Assembly: GCF_009830945.1 (NCBI RefSeq)
Contig: NZ_VWVV01000040.1
Coordinates: forward strand, 1-41,383
Length of the DNA: 41,383 nucleotides
Direction of reading: 5' to 3'
Source of the DNA: Nocardiopsis sp. FR4
Lineage (GTDB): Bacteria > Actinomycetota > Actinomycetes > Streptosporangiales > Streptosporangiaceae
In this document: piece by piece, positions 24,501 to 31,235 of the stretch
How positions within the stretch are numbered: position 1 is the stretch's first letter
Layout of the letters: each line of letters opens with the position of its first letter
Notes under the pieces: generated by a model
Database searches by the model: none
The model's input: only the letters and a program-made list of their open reading frames with translations
Told to the model about the DNA's origin: nothing
Translations under genes and position numbers: made by a program

Positions 24501-25093
24501 GCGACCAGGTGATCGAGGCCACGGGTATCTCCTCGGAGGAGTTGGCCACGCGCCGGGTGGGCTCCTTCCGGGAGTGGATGGAGGCCAACCAGGACAAGAT
24601 CGCTCCCTTCGAGCTGGCCTTCCGCGAGGGCGGGGAACCGCGTGAGGTGTATCGCAACCTCAAGTCCCTGGCGGCGACCATCTCCCGGCCGCAGTACAAC
24701 TGGACCCCGGAGGGGTTGTACAACGCCTACGTGCAGATGGGCAAGGCCGCGAACCTTCCCGGAACCACGCGTGGAGTGGTCGACCTGATCGGTATCCTCC
24801 GATACGAGCTGGGACTGGACGACGAGGTCAAGCCGTACCGCAGCCTGGTCGAGGAGCGCTTCGCGGCATGGATCGCCCGCCAAGAGCAGGCCGGAGCTGA
24901 GTTCACCGAAGAACAAGGCTGGTGGCTTCGCAGAATCGTCGACGTGATCTCCACCAGCATCGCCTTCGAGCCCGAGCACCTAGACGAGCCCCCGTTCCTG
25001 GAGCGCGGAGGCGTGGACGGATTCGTCGTCACCTTCGGCCAGGATCGGGCGGAAGCATTGTTGGATGAACTGGGACGGGAGCTGGGCGCGTGA
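21530..25093 (+). CDS. hsdR: type I restriction enzyme R subunit
   Basis: A 1187-residue protein. Residues 20-140 match the DUF4145-type N-terminal domain. A coiled coil rich in E/R/A spans about 165-240. The HSDR_N nuclease domain (about 265-390) has the PD-(D/E)xK core DYLLYVDHRL...IEAKREG. The SF2 motor has Walker A ATGAGKT, a DECH box (VVDECHRS) and LTATPV, followed by the EcoEI-type C-terminal domain. It cleaves unmodified DNA after ATP-driven translocation, in complex with the M and S subunits. GTG 21530 has GGAG 8 nt upstream. Its stop overlaps the hsdS start (GTGA). It is first in the operon, an uncommon order. Confidence 0.93.
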   Translation: MSSLTPDDERRIKQIAERTPNFGFLLEHDHELVLLGAQAESYVYTDPNAAMYKARLFGELLTRLLVRLTSCRVDGNRQVDRINALYRSGVLVPEVKNWFEAVRSLGNKAAHDHYRRARSALAAVENCFRLADWLHRSITRDATHRVFLAPQPGTTGPVPGSATDERELAKLRATLTEYERRLAQARERYDGNADRLERERLAREQAERELEQARRDSDALREYITAQADELEQLRVGLTHPGFAKASPSQRDAFIERAQRAARPPMNEAQVRAEIDQLLTQAGWQVQDVNMMNLTAAQGVAVREVSTAVGRADYLLYVDHRLAGVIEAKREGADLTAAQAQAARYASGLTNSQMLSAWRATLPFQYVCDGNETRFFNDLDPDARSRRLFAIHQPATLARWITEAEEDHQAPTLRARLRRLPSTFLDNGPLRPAQERAIKGLEASLAKDDPRALIQMATGAGKTYTVVAESYRLIKHARAKRILFLVDRNNLGRQARTEFSNYRPPDDGRKFTELYGVDQLSGAQMFDSSKVVISTIQRLWMALTGREVPAAETDDSALDRYDLIDGPAEVAYNPDLPPEAFDFIVVDECHRSIYGKWRAVLEYFDAHLIGLTATPVAQTFGFFHQNLVSEYTYEQAVADGVNVDFDVFRIRTELGEQGGSIPAETVVPVKDRKTRRQRYQELEDDYDYKSSDLGKSVIAEDQIRTVLTTFRDNLFTQVFPPGGDEAQGKPRTEVPKTLIFARDDNHAEDIVRLARLVFGRGDDFCVKITHAAKNPDQLIQAFRNSPELRIAVTVDMIATGTDVRPLECVFFMRDVKSWAYFEQMKGRGARTVDPTEFQAVTPDAVAKTRFVIVDAVGVTDSPRVDAKPLVRASEKQISLKRLMDKTAAMSLTEDETATLAGRLSRLNAQIGDGERVQIEQVAGQPLREIVGGLVRAVDPDEQEKARRLHGDDGPRELLMDAWKPLAANPELRVLLMDIRRAHDIVYDEGSRDQVIEATGISSEELATRRVGSFREWMEANQDKIAPFELAFREGGEPREVYRNLKSLAATISRPQYNWTPEGLYNAYVQMGKAANLPGTTRGVVDLIGILRYELGLDDEVKPYRSLVEERFAAWIARQEQAGAEFTEEQGWWLRRIVDVISTSIAFEPEHLDEPPFLERGGVDGFVVTFGQDRAEALLDELGRELGA

Positions 25094-26589
25094 CCGAAGA
25101 CCTGCCTGCAGGCTGGACGGCCGCCAGGCTGGCTGAGCTAGGCCAGTGGTATGGAGGCGCGACGCCTTCCAAAGCTAAGCCTGAGTTCTGGGAGAACGGG
25201 ACCATACCTTGGGTTTCCCCGAAGGACATGGGGCAAGAAGTCCTGATCAAGGTCCAGGACACGATTACGCAGAAGGCTTTGGAATCTTCTCCTGTGCGCT
25301 TGGTGCCGGAGAATTCAGTAGCTTTCGTGGTCCGCTCCGGTGTCCTTGAGAGGCGTTTCCCTGTTGCACTGACAGTGGGAGAAGTAACGCTCAACCAGGA
25401 TATGAAAGCGATTCATCCGAACGAGGCGGTGGATGCTCGTTGGCTTGCCTGGGGGCTTCGCTGGATGGAGCAGTTCGTTCTCCGTTCCTGTCGTAAATCA
25501 GGGACGACCGTTGCTTCGGTTCAAACCACCCGCCTTATGGATATTTCTTTTCCCGTTCCTCCGCTTGCTGAGCAGCGGCGGGTTATTGGTGCCTTGGAGA
25601 CTGAGCTTTCGCGGTTGGACATGGCTGACCGGCAGCTGGCCCAAGCGCAAGTACGGTTGGTGCACCTACGCGCTCGCTTCGTGGAGAACACCTGCTTGGG
25701 GCGAGGTAGAGGTGGTGCTGAGACTTCCGCGCAGCTCACTCCCGCTGCTGTTGATGACGGCATGATCCCCAACCTGCCCGCTGGCTGGGAGTGGAAGCGC
25801 CTCCAGGAGATCGCCGACGTGGTCGGCGGCGTGACGAAGGACGCTCGGAAGCAGAGTGACCCTGACTGCGCCGAAGTCCCCTACCTCCGGGTGGCGAACG
25901 TCCAGAAGGGTGTACTCGACCTCACCCAGGTCAATACAATTCGGGTCCCCCCGGAGAAGGCTTCGCAGCTGGAGCTCCTGCCCGGAGACGTTCTCCTCAA
26001 CGAGGGAGGTGACCGCGACAAACTGGGACGCGGTTGGATCTGGGAGGGGCAGATCCCCGGGTGCATCCATCAGAACCATGTCTTCAGAGCACGAGTACGG
26101 GATGGGGTGATCCACCCGAAGCTGCTGTCCTGGCATGCGAACGAGTTCGGTCAACGCTGGTGCCAAGCCAACGGCAAGCAGAGCGTGAACCTGGCCTCGA
26201 TCAGCCTGTCCAAGATCAGGCTCCTACCTGTCCCCGTCCCCCCGGAGGAGGAACAGGCTGAGCTCGTCAAGAAGCTCGAAAATGCTATGGCGGTGTTCGA
26301 CAGGACCGCCGAACAACTGGCGTCAGCCAGAGCCAAGGCGACTGCTCTCAGGAAAGCACTCCTGAACACGGCGTTCACTGGAAAGCTCGTTCCGCAGGAC
26401 CCTTCCGACGAGGCCGCCGCTGCTTTGCTGGAACGGGCCTGGAGTGAGCGGGCCTCCGTCCCCAAGCCCAAGCGTGCGCGGCGATCTACCATCAAAACCT
26501 CTACGCGGTTGGCCTCCGCCGCTGACGTACGCGCCCCCGAAGATCCTCAGCCGGTGCACGCCGGTGAGCAGACCGCCTTGGAGTTCTGA
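25090..26589 (+). CDS. hsdS: type I restriction-modification specificity subunit
   Basis: A 499-residue HsdS with two target-recognition domains (about residues 5-190 and 225-440), each followed by a conserved helical spacer: VPPLAEQRRVIGALETELSR and VPPEEEQAELVKKLENAM. The start of each half shows the family pattern (LPAGWTAARLAELGQWYGGA and LPAGWEWKRLQEIADVVGGV), so it is an intact two-domain subunit that would recognise a bipartite sequence. The first half has visibly lower GC and different codon use from the second, suggesting domain exchange. A basic tail (PKPKRARRSTIKTS) ends the protein. GTG 25090 overlaps the hsdR stop by 4 bp. Confidence 0.93.
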   Translation: MTEDLPAGWTAARLAELGQWYGGATPSKAKPEFWENGTIPWVSPKDMGQEVLIKVQDTITQKALESSPVRLVPENSVAFVVRSGVLERRFPVALTVGEVTLNQDMKAIHPNEAVDARWLAWGLRWMEQFVLRSCRKSGTTVASVQTTRLMDISFPVPPLAEQRRVIGALETELSRLDMADRQLAQAQVRLVHLRARFVENTCLGRGRGGAETSAQLTPAAVDDGMIPNLPAGWEWKRLQEIADVVGGVTKDARKQSDPDCAEVPYLRVANVQKGVLDLTQVNTIRVPPEKASQLELLPGDVLLNEGGDRDKLGRGWIWEGQIPGCIHQNHVFRARVRDGVIHPKLLSWHANEFGQRWCQANGKQSVNLASISLSKIRLLPVPVPPEEEQAELVKKLENAMAVFDRTAEQLASARAKATALRKALLNTAFTGKLVPQDPSDEAAAALLERAWSERASVPKPKRARRSTIKTSTRLASAADVRAPEDPQPVHAGEQTALEF

Positions 26590-26593
26590 AGCT

Positions 26594-28129
26594 GTGACCG
26601 ATCCTGCCCGCGCCCCCGAGACACAGCGGCTCGTCCGCAAGCTCATCAACTTCCGCAACGTGATGCGCGATGACGGCGTCTCCACCATTGACTACGTCGA
26701 ACAACTCACCTTCCTGCTCTTCCTGAAGATGGCGCACGAACGGGAGAACCGCCGCCTCAACCCGGAGCGCATCCTCCCCGACGGGCCTGTCTGGAAGAAT
26801 CGCGGCTGGCAGGAACTGATCAACAACGACGGCGACGAACTGGAGATCGCCTACCGTCACCTGCTCGAAGACCTCGGCAACCAGCCCGGCACCCTCGGCC
26901 TGATCTTCCGCAAGGCACAGAACAAGATCCAGGACCCGGCCAAGCTCAAGCGCCTCATCCAGGACTACATCGACAAGGAGAACTGGTCACTCCAGGGCGT
27001 CGACGTCAACGGGGACGCCTACGAGGCCCTCCTTGAGGCCGGCGCGGAGGACACCAAGACCGGCGCCGGGCAGTACTTCACGCCTCGGCCGCTCATCGAC
27101 GCCATGGTGGATTGCGTCCAGCCGACCCCCGACGACACCATCACCGACCCGTCCGTCGGCACCGGTGGCTTCCTGCTCGCCGCCCACGCCTACATCCAGA
27201 AGCAAGCTGAGACCACTCCCCTCACCCCTGAGCAGCGCAAGCACATTCAGCGCGGTGGCATCTGGGGCAACGAGCTCGTCGACGGCACCGCACGCCTGGC
27301 CGCGATGAACCTGCTCTTGCACGGAATCGGCAAGCACAGCGGTCCCCAGCTCATCACGGTGGGGGACTCCCTGGCACAACCCCCTGCCAAGCGCGCCTCC
27401 CTGGTCCTGGCCAACCCTCCGTTCGGACGCAAGTCCTCCATCACCGTCTTCGGGGACGATGGCAAGGCGAACCGAGAGGAGATCTCCTACAACCGCCAGG
27501 ACTTCTGGGTCACCACCACCAACAAGCAGCTCAACTTCCTCCAGCACATCGCCTCACTGCTGGAAATCCACGGCCGGGCCGCAGTGGTAGTGCCTGACAA
27601 CGTGCTCTTCGAGGGCGGCGCGGGCGAGACCATCCGTAGGAGGCTGCTCCAGCAGTTCGACCTGCACACGATGCTGCGCCTGCCCAAGGGGATCTTCTAC
27701 GCGGGCGGTGTGATGGCGAACGTGCTCTTCTTCGAGAAGAAGCCAGCAAGGCCGAACCAGCCGTGGACCGAAAAGCTGTGGGTCTACGACTTCCGCACCG
27801 GACAGCGCTTCACCCTCAAGCAGAACCCGCTGACCCGAGCCCACCTGGACGACTTCGTTGCGTGCTACAAGCCGGGAGAGGACCGCGCGAACCGGGCTGA
27901 GACGGAGCGGTTCAAGGCATTCACTCTCGAAGAGCTCTTGGCCCGCGACAAGGTCAACCTGGACATCACCTGGATGCGCGACCCCGGGTTGGATGACGCC
28001 GACTCCCTGGCACCGCCGGAGGTCATCGCCGCCGAGCTCGTGGAGGACTTGCAGGCTGCCTTCACCGAGTTCGCGGCCATCGCCGAATCTCTCGGCGGGG
28101 TGAAGGAACAGGAGCTTCCCGCGGACTGA
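26594..28129 (+). CDS. hsdM: type I restriction-modification methyltransferase subunit
   Basis: A 511-residue N6-adenine methyltransferase. The N-terminal HsdM domain begins with LVRKLINFRNVMRDDG. The SAM motif I is DPSVGTGGFLLAAH and the catalytic motif IV is LANPPFGRKSS (NPPF). The later segment VVVPDNVLFEGGAGETIRR is typical. I chose GTG 26594, 4 bp after the hsdS stop; a longer frame from 26444 overlaps hsdS deeply and is not needed for the domain. It methylates adenine in the target defined by HsdS and forms the M2S core. It is last in the operon; a hairpin at 28242-28289 ends transcription. Confidence 0.93.
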   Translation: MTDPARAPETQRLVRKLINFRNVMRDDGVSTIDYVEQLTFLLFLKMAHERENRRLNPERILPDGPVWKNRGWQELINNDGDELEIAYRHLLEDLGNQPGTLGLIFRKAQNKIQDPAKLKRLIQDYIDKENWSLQGVDVNGDAYEALLEAGAEDTKTGAGQYFTPRPLIDAMVDCVQPTPDDTITDPSVGTGGFLLAAHAYIQKQAETTPLTPEQRKHIQRGGIWGNELVDGTARLAAMNLLLHGIGKHSGPQLITVGDSLAQPPAKRASLVLANPPFGRKSSITVFGDDGKANREEISYNRQDFWVTTTNKQLNFLQHIASLLEIHGRAAVVVPDNVLFEGGAGETIRRRLLQQFDLHTMLRLPKGIFYAGGVMANVLFFEKKPARPNQPWTEKLWVYDFRTGQRFTLKQNPLTRAHLDDFVACYKPGEDRANRAETERFKAFTLEELLARDKVNLDITWMRDPGLDDADSLAPPEVIAAELVEDLQAAFTEFAAIAESLGGVKEQELPAD

Positions 28130-28241
28130 CACCGCAGTCTGACGATGCGCGATGGCGGTGGTGCCTGCCGGTGTCCTGCGTTTTTCGGACCCGGATTCCC
28201 ACGACTCCGAGAGTGTGTGACCTCCAAGGGGGCCTGGCGGT

Positions 28242-28289
28242 GGGGCACCCTCGTGTACTGGCTTTTGGATGAGAACACGAGGGTGCTCC
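28242..28289. terminator. bidirectional terminator between hsdM and the ABC transporter gene
   Basis: The 15-nt arms 28242-28256 and 28275-28289 pair at 14 positions (core GCACCCTCGTGT) around an 18-nt loop, between convergent genes. GGCTTTTGG lies in the loop. Confidence 0.7.
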
Positions 28290-28300
28290 GCCAAGAGGTG

Positions 28301-30226
28301 TCAGCCCGCCTCTGGGGTGGTCAGCCCGTGGTAGGCGTTGGCCTGGATGCTGAACAGTTCGGCGTACAGGCCTTCCTGGGCCATGAGTTGCTCGTGGGTG
28401 CCGTGCTCGGCGACCCGGCCCTCCTGGAGCACGTAGATGCGATCGGCCTGGCGTACCGATGCCAGGCGGTGGGTGATGAGTAGCACGGTGGCGTCCTGGG
28501 CGGCGGCCTGCAACGTGTCGAACAGGCGTTTCTCGGCGCGGGCGTCCAAGGCGGCGGTGGGCTCGTCAGCGATGACCAGGTCCGCGCGCCGGTACAGGCC
28601 CCGAGCGGCGGCGATGCGCTGTTTTTGTCCCCCGGACAGGTCGGCGCCGCCCTCGAAGCGTTTGTCGAGCACGGTGTCCAGGCCCTGGTCCAGGGAGGCG
28701 ATGACCTCGTCGGCGCCGCTGAGTGCCAGGGCGCGTTCCAGTCGCTGGCGGTCCACGGCCTCGTCGGGGCCGCCCATGGTGACGTTGCGCAGGGCCGGGA
28801 AGGGCCATTGGGTGTAGTCCTGGCTGATCAGCCCGATGCGGTCCCGGACCTGTTCGATGCGGATCTCGGCGAGGTCTTGGCCGTTCCAGGTGATGCGTCC
28901 CTGGGCGGGGGTGTACAGGCCCGCGATGAGTTTGGCCAGCGTGGACTTGCCGGAGCCGTTTTCGCCCACCAACGCCACCACCTCCCCCTGGTGCAGGGTG
29001 ATGTCCACCCCGCTCAGGGCCTCGCGTTCCTGGTTGGGGTAGGAGAAGTGCAGGTTGGTGGCGGCCAGGGCCTGTAGCGGGCCGGGCAGGTCGCACCGGC
29101 CCGGGCGGGGCAGGTTGCGGCGGGTCTGTTCGCACACCTGGTACACGTCATCGACGTACAACCCGGACGAGTAGGTGCTGGTGAGGGCGTGGGTGAGCCG
29201 GTCCAGGGCGCCGGTGCCCTGCCGGATGGCCACGAACGCGGCCCCCGCGATGGCCAACGGCATCTGCCCGCTCATCAGCAGCAGTACCAGGGCGGCGTAG
29301 ACGCCGAGGAGGGCGAGTGCTCCCACGGCTTCGCCGGTGCCGCGCACCAGGGTCTGGCGGCGGGCCACGTCCAGCATCACCGCGCGCACCTGGTCGGCGA
29401 TACTGGTGTACTCGCGCAGCAGCCCGGGGGCCATGTTGTAGGCGCGCAGCTCGGCGGCCGAGGTGCGGTCGGCGAGCAGGGTGCCGACCACGTAGCGGTG
29501 GCGGTCGGTGGTGGTCAGCTCCCGCAGCCTGGTGTAGCGGATGCGCGCGGCCCGCATCGCCGCCCACCCGGTGGGCAGCACCGCCACCACCAGCAGGGGG
29601 GCGAGGACGGGGTGCAGGACGGTCAGCACCCCGGCCACGGCCAGCAACCCGATGAGGCCGCTGAGCACGTCGATGGCGTTGGCGATCAGGGACGAGGACT
29701 CGTAGATGCCCCGGTCACGCCCGCGGGCCAGGGCGTCGTTGTAGTCGGAGTCGTCGTAGGACTCCAGGCGGGTGCGGGCGGTCAGGGAGAACAGCTCGAT
29801 CTCCATGGCCCGCTCCACCTGGGGGCCCAGCCGTGCCTGCGCCCACCCCGCCCCCAGGGTCAGGGCTCCGCGCAGGGTGAGCAGGGCGGCGAGCGCGAGC
29901 AGGGAGGGCAGGGCCGCTTGCAACCGTTCGGGGGTGGGGCCTTGGGCCAGCAGGGACTCCAGCACGCGGGCGATGGCGATCAGGCTGATCGCACCGGCTA
30001 CGCCGGCCGCGACGTTCAGGATCAGGGTAGCGAGGGTGTCGATGCGGCTGGCCTGCCAGGCCAGTTTCAGGACGCGGAGGATCATCCGGGGCAGCCGGGT
30101 CAGGATCACCCACACCGTCAGGCGTTGGAGCTGGTCGACCCAGGGGTAGTAGCGGGTGGGTTTCATCTGCGGTTCGGCTGGGGCCGCGGTGGTGGGGGCG
30201 GGTGGGCGTTTGCGGAAACGACGCAT
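28301..30226 (-). CDS. ABC exporter, fused membrane and ATPase domains
   Basis: A 641-residue half-transporter. A hydrophilic 45-residue N-terminus precedes a six-span type IV membrane domain (about 50-380). The nucleotide-binding domain has Walker A VGENGSGKSTL, signature LSGGQKQR, Walker B LVIADEPTAALD and the H-loop LLITHRLAS. ATG 30226 has GAGGAG 5 nt upstream; the frame extends further up to 30493 without a good start. It would export a small molecule or peptide as a homodimer. It is the last gene downstream of the polyketide synthase locus on the same strand, about 500 bp past the small peptide gene, so export of that locus's product is a reasonable inference. No peptidase C39 domain is present. 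Confidence 0.9.
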   Translation of the reverse strand: MRRFRKRPPAPTTAAPAEPQMKPTRYYPWVDQLQRLTVWVILTRLPRMILRVLKLAWQASRIDTLATLILNVAAGVAGAISLIAIARVLESLLAQGPTPERLQAALPSLLALAALLTLRGALTLGAGWAQARLGPQVERAMEIELFSLTARTRLESYDDSDYNDALARGRDRGIYESSSLIANAIDVLSGLIGLLAVAGVLTVLHPVLAPLLVVAVLPTGWAAMRAARIRYTRLRELTTTDRHRYVVGTLLADRTSAAELRAYNMAPGLLREYTSIADQVRAVMLDVARRQTLVRGTGEAVGALALLGVYAALVLLLMSGQMPLAIAGAAFVAIRQGTGALDRLTHALTSTYSSGLYVDDVYQVCEQTRRNLPRPGRCDLPGPLQALAATNLHFSYPNQEREALSGVDITLHQGEVVALVGENGSGKSTLAKLIAGLYTPAQGRITWNGQDLAEIRIEQVRDRIGLISQDYTQWPFPALRNVTMGGPDEAVDRQRLERALALSGADEVIASLDQGLDTVLDKRFEGGADLSGGQKQRIAAARGLYRRADLVIADEPTAALDARAEKRLFDTLQAAAQDATVLLITHRLASVRQADRIYVLQEGRVAEHGTHEQLMAQEGLYAELFSIQANAYHGLTTPEAG

Positions 30227-30724
30227 CGAACTCCTCATCGACAGGGTGGGGTGCGGTGGTGATCCTGCCTGCTGGTGGTGACGGTCCGCCACGGATTTGA
30301 ACGCTGGGTGAGGGTTGTGGTGGGGCCCAATCCGGGTCGGCTCTCCCCGCGGGCGGCCTCGGGCACCGGCCTCGCGGGCAGGCGCGACCGGGCGGTCTGG
30401 GGGAAAATCGCGTTGATGGGTGGTGTCCGGATCGGTGCGGGAAACGGGCCCGGCACAAACCCGGCGGAGGAGGTGCCTGCGCCTGTCGGACAAGGGGCCG
30501 AAACCCCGCTCCTGCGGACCTCAAGTCATGGCTCACCGTGCAGGGGGTTTCGCGCCCGGGTACGGTCGCAGCCGGATGGTGTGACCGGCAACGCGCTCGG
30601 ACGGGAAAACAGCCCCGGGCTGTCGCGGATGTTCGTTCCCACCACCCGGGTGGCCAGGACACAGCTGGATCAGGGCCAGGGTGAGGTTGTGGGCGTAGTG
30701 GGTTCAGCCCTCCGGGTTCTCCGC
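30227..30724. other. intergenic region upstream of the ABC exporter
   Basis: About 500 bp in which I find no supported gene. Open frames exist in several frames but lack ribosome sites and recognisable domains. It probably holds the exporter promoter. A short palindrome CAGCCCCGGGCTG lies at 30610-30622. Confidence 0.5.
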
Positions 30725-30883
30725 TCACGTGGTTGGTGTCGGAGCGCTTGCAGGCCCATGGGGGACCTGCGGGGCCAGCACGGGGATGTAGGAGGGCGCG
30801 TAGGCCACGAGCACGATTGCGGCGAGCAGGGTGCGGGCGCGTCGTGGCGTTAGAGCTGGCGGTGTGAGGGAAGTGGTGGTCAT
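30725..30883 (-). CDS. 52-residue one-span membrane peptide coupled to whiB
   Basis: A short open frame whose ATG (30883-30881) overlaps the stop of the WhiB gene (ATGA). The 52-residue product has a basic stretch (LTPRRARTLL), one hydrophobic span (AAIVLVAYAPSYIPVL) and a Pro/Thr-rich tail, so it should be an N-in membrane peptide or carry an uncleaved signal anchor. Codons are G/C-rich at third positions, and the tight overlap is the main evidence that it is translated. No family is recognised. With WhiB upstream and an ABC exporter downstream it could be a regulatory partner of WhiB or a secreted or membrane microprotein; both are speculative. Confidence 0.6.
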   Translation of the reverse strand: MTTTSLTPPALTPRRARTLLAAIVLVAYAPSYIPVLAPQVPHGPASAPTPTT

Positions 30884-31158
30884 CGTTTTCCTGTCGTGGT
30901 GAGCGGACCGGTGGTGATCACCAGGTCCCAGTCATGGGGGTGGCGCCGCAGCAGAGCACGGCGCTGGCGTTCGGTCATGCCACCCCAGATGCCGAACTCG
31001 ATCCGGTTCTCCAACGCTTCACTCAGGCAGGCGATGCGCACCCGACAACTTCGGCACAGCGGGGTGACCTCGTGTTGGGCTTTACCGGTGACGTAGAGGG
31101 CGTCGGGGTCGATGCTGGTGCTGCGGCACGCAGCGCGGGCGTAGTCGATAACAGACAT
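30880..31158 (-). CDS. WhiB-family iron-sulfur transcription factor
   Basis: A 92-residue Wbl protein with the four cluster cysteines C11, C35, C38 and C44 (CRSCRVRIAC) and the G(I/V)WGG turn followed by the basic RQRRALLRR segment. Wbl proteins bind a 4Fe-4S cluster and act with the primary sigma factor; several control actinomycete secondary metabolism (established for the family). It lies 77 bp after the polyketide synthase stop on the same strand, behind a hairpin that may attenuate read-through. A frame continuing upstream of ATG 31158 runs into the hairpin and is not real. Its stop overlaps the start of a small membrane peptide gene. Confidence 0.92.
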   Translation of the reverse strand: MSVIDYARAACRSTSIDPDALYVTGKAQHEVTPLCRSCRVRIACLSEALENRIEFGIWGGMTERQRRALLRRHPHDWDLVITTGPLTTTGKR

Positions 31159-31170
31159 GGCGGTCCCTGG

Positions 31171-31217
31171 AAAAGTGGGGTGTCCTCGCCCGGGCCCAGC
31201 GGGGGCGAGGACACCCC
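31171..31217 (-). terminator. intrinsic terminator or attenuator between PKS and whiB
   Basis: A 14-bp perfect stem (GGGGTGTCCTCGCC, 31177-31190, with 31204-31217) is followed on the minus strand by ACTTTTCC, giving a U tract. It ends 13 bp before the whiB ATG, so whiB expression from upstream would require read-through. Confidence 0.75.
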
Positions 31218-31235
31218 GGGGTGGTCGGTCCGGGG

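Noticed and set aside
26444..26593. Longer hsdM start within hsdS
   Set aside because: It would overlap hsdS by about 145 bp in another frame. GTG 26594 just after the hsdS stop gives a normal HsdM N-terminus.
30227..30493. Upstream extension of the ABC exporter
   Set aside because: The extension is Arg/Pro-rich without family similarity, while ATG 30226 has a clear GAGGAG ribosome site.
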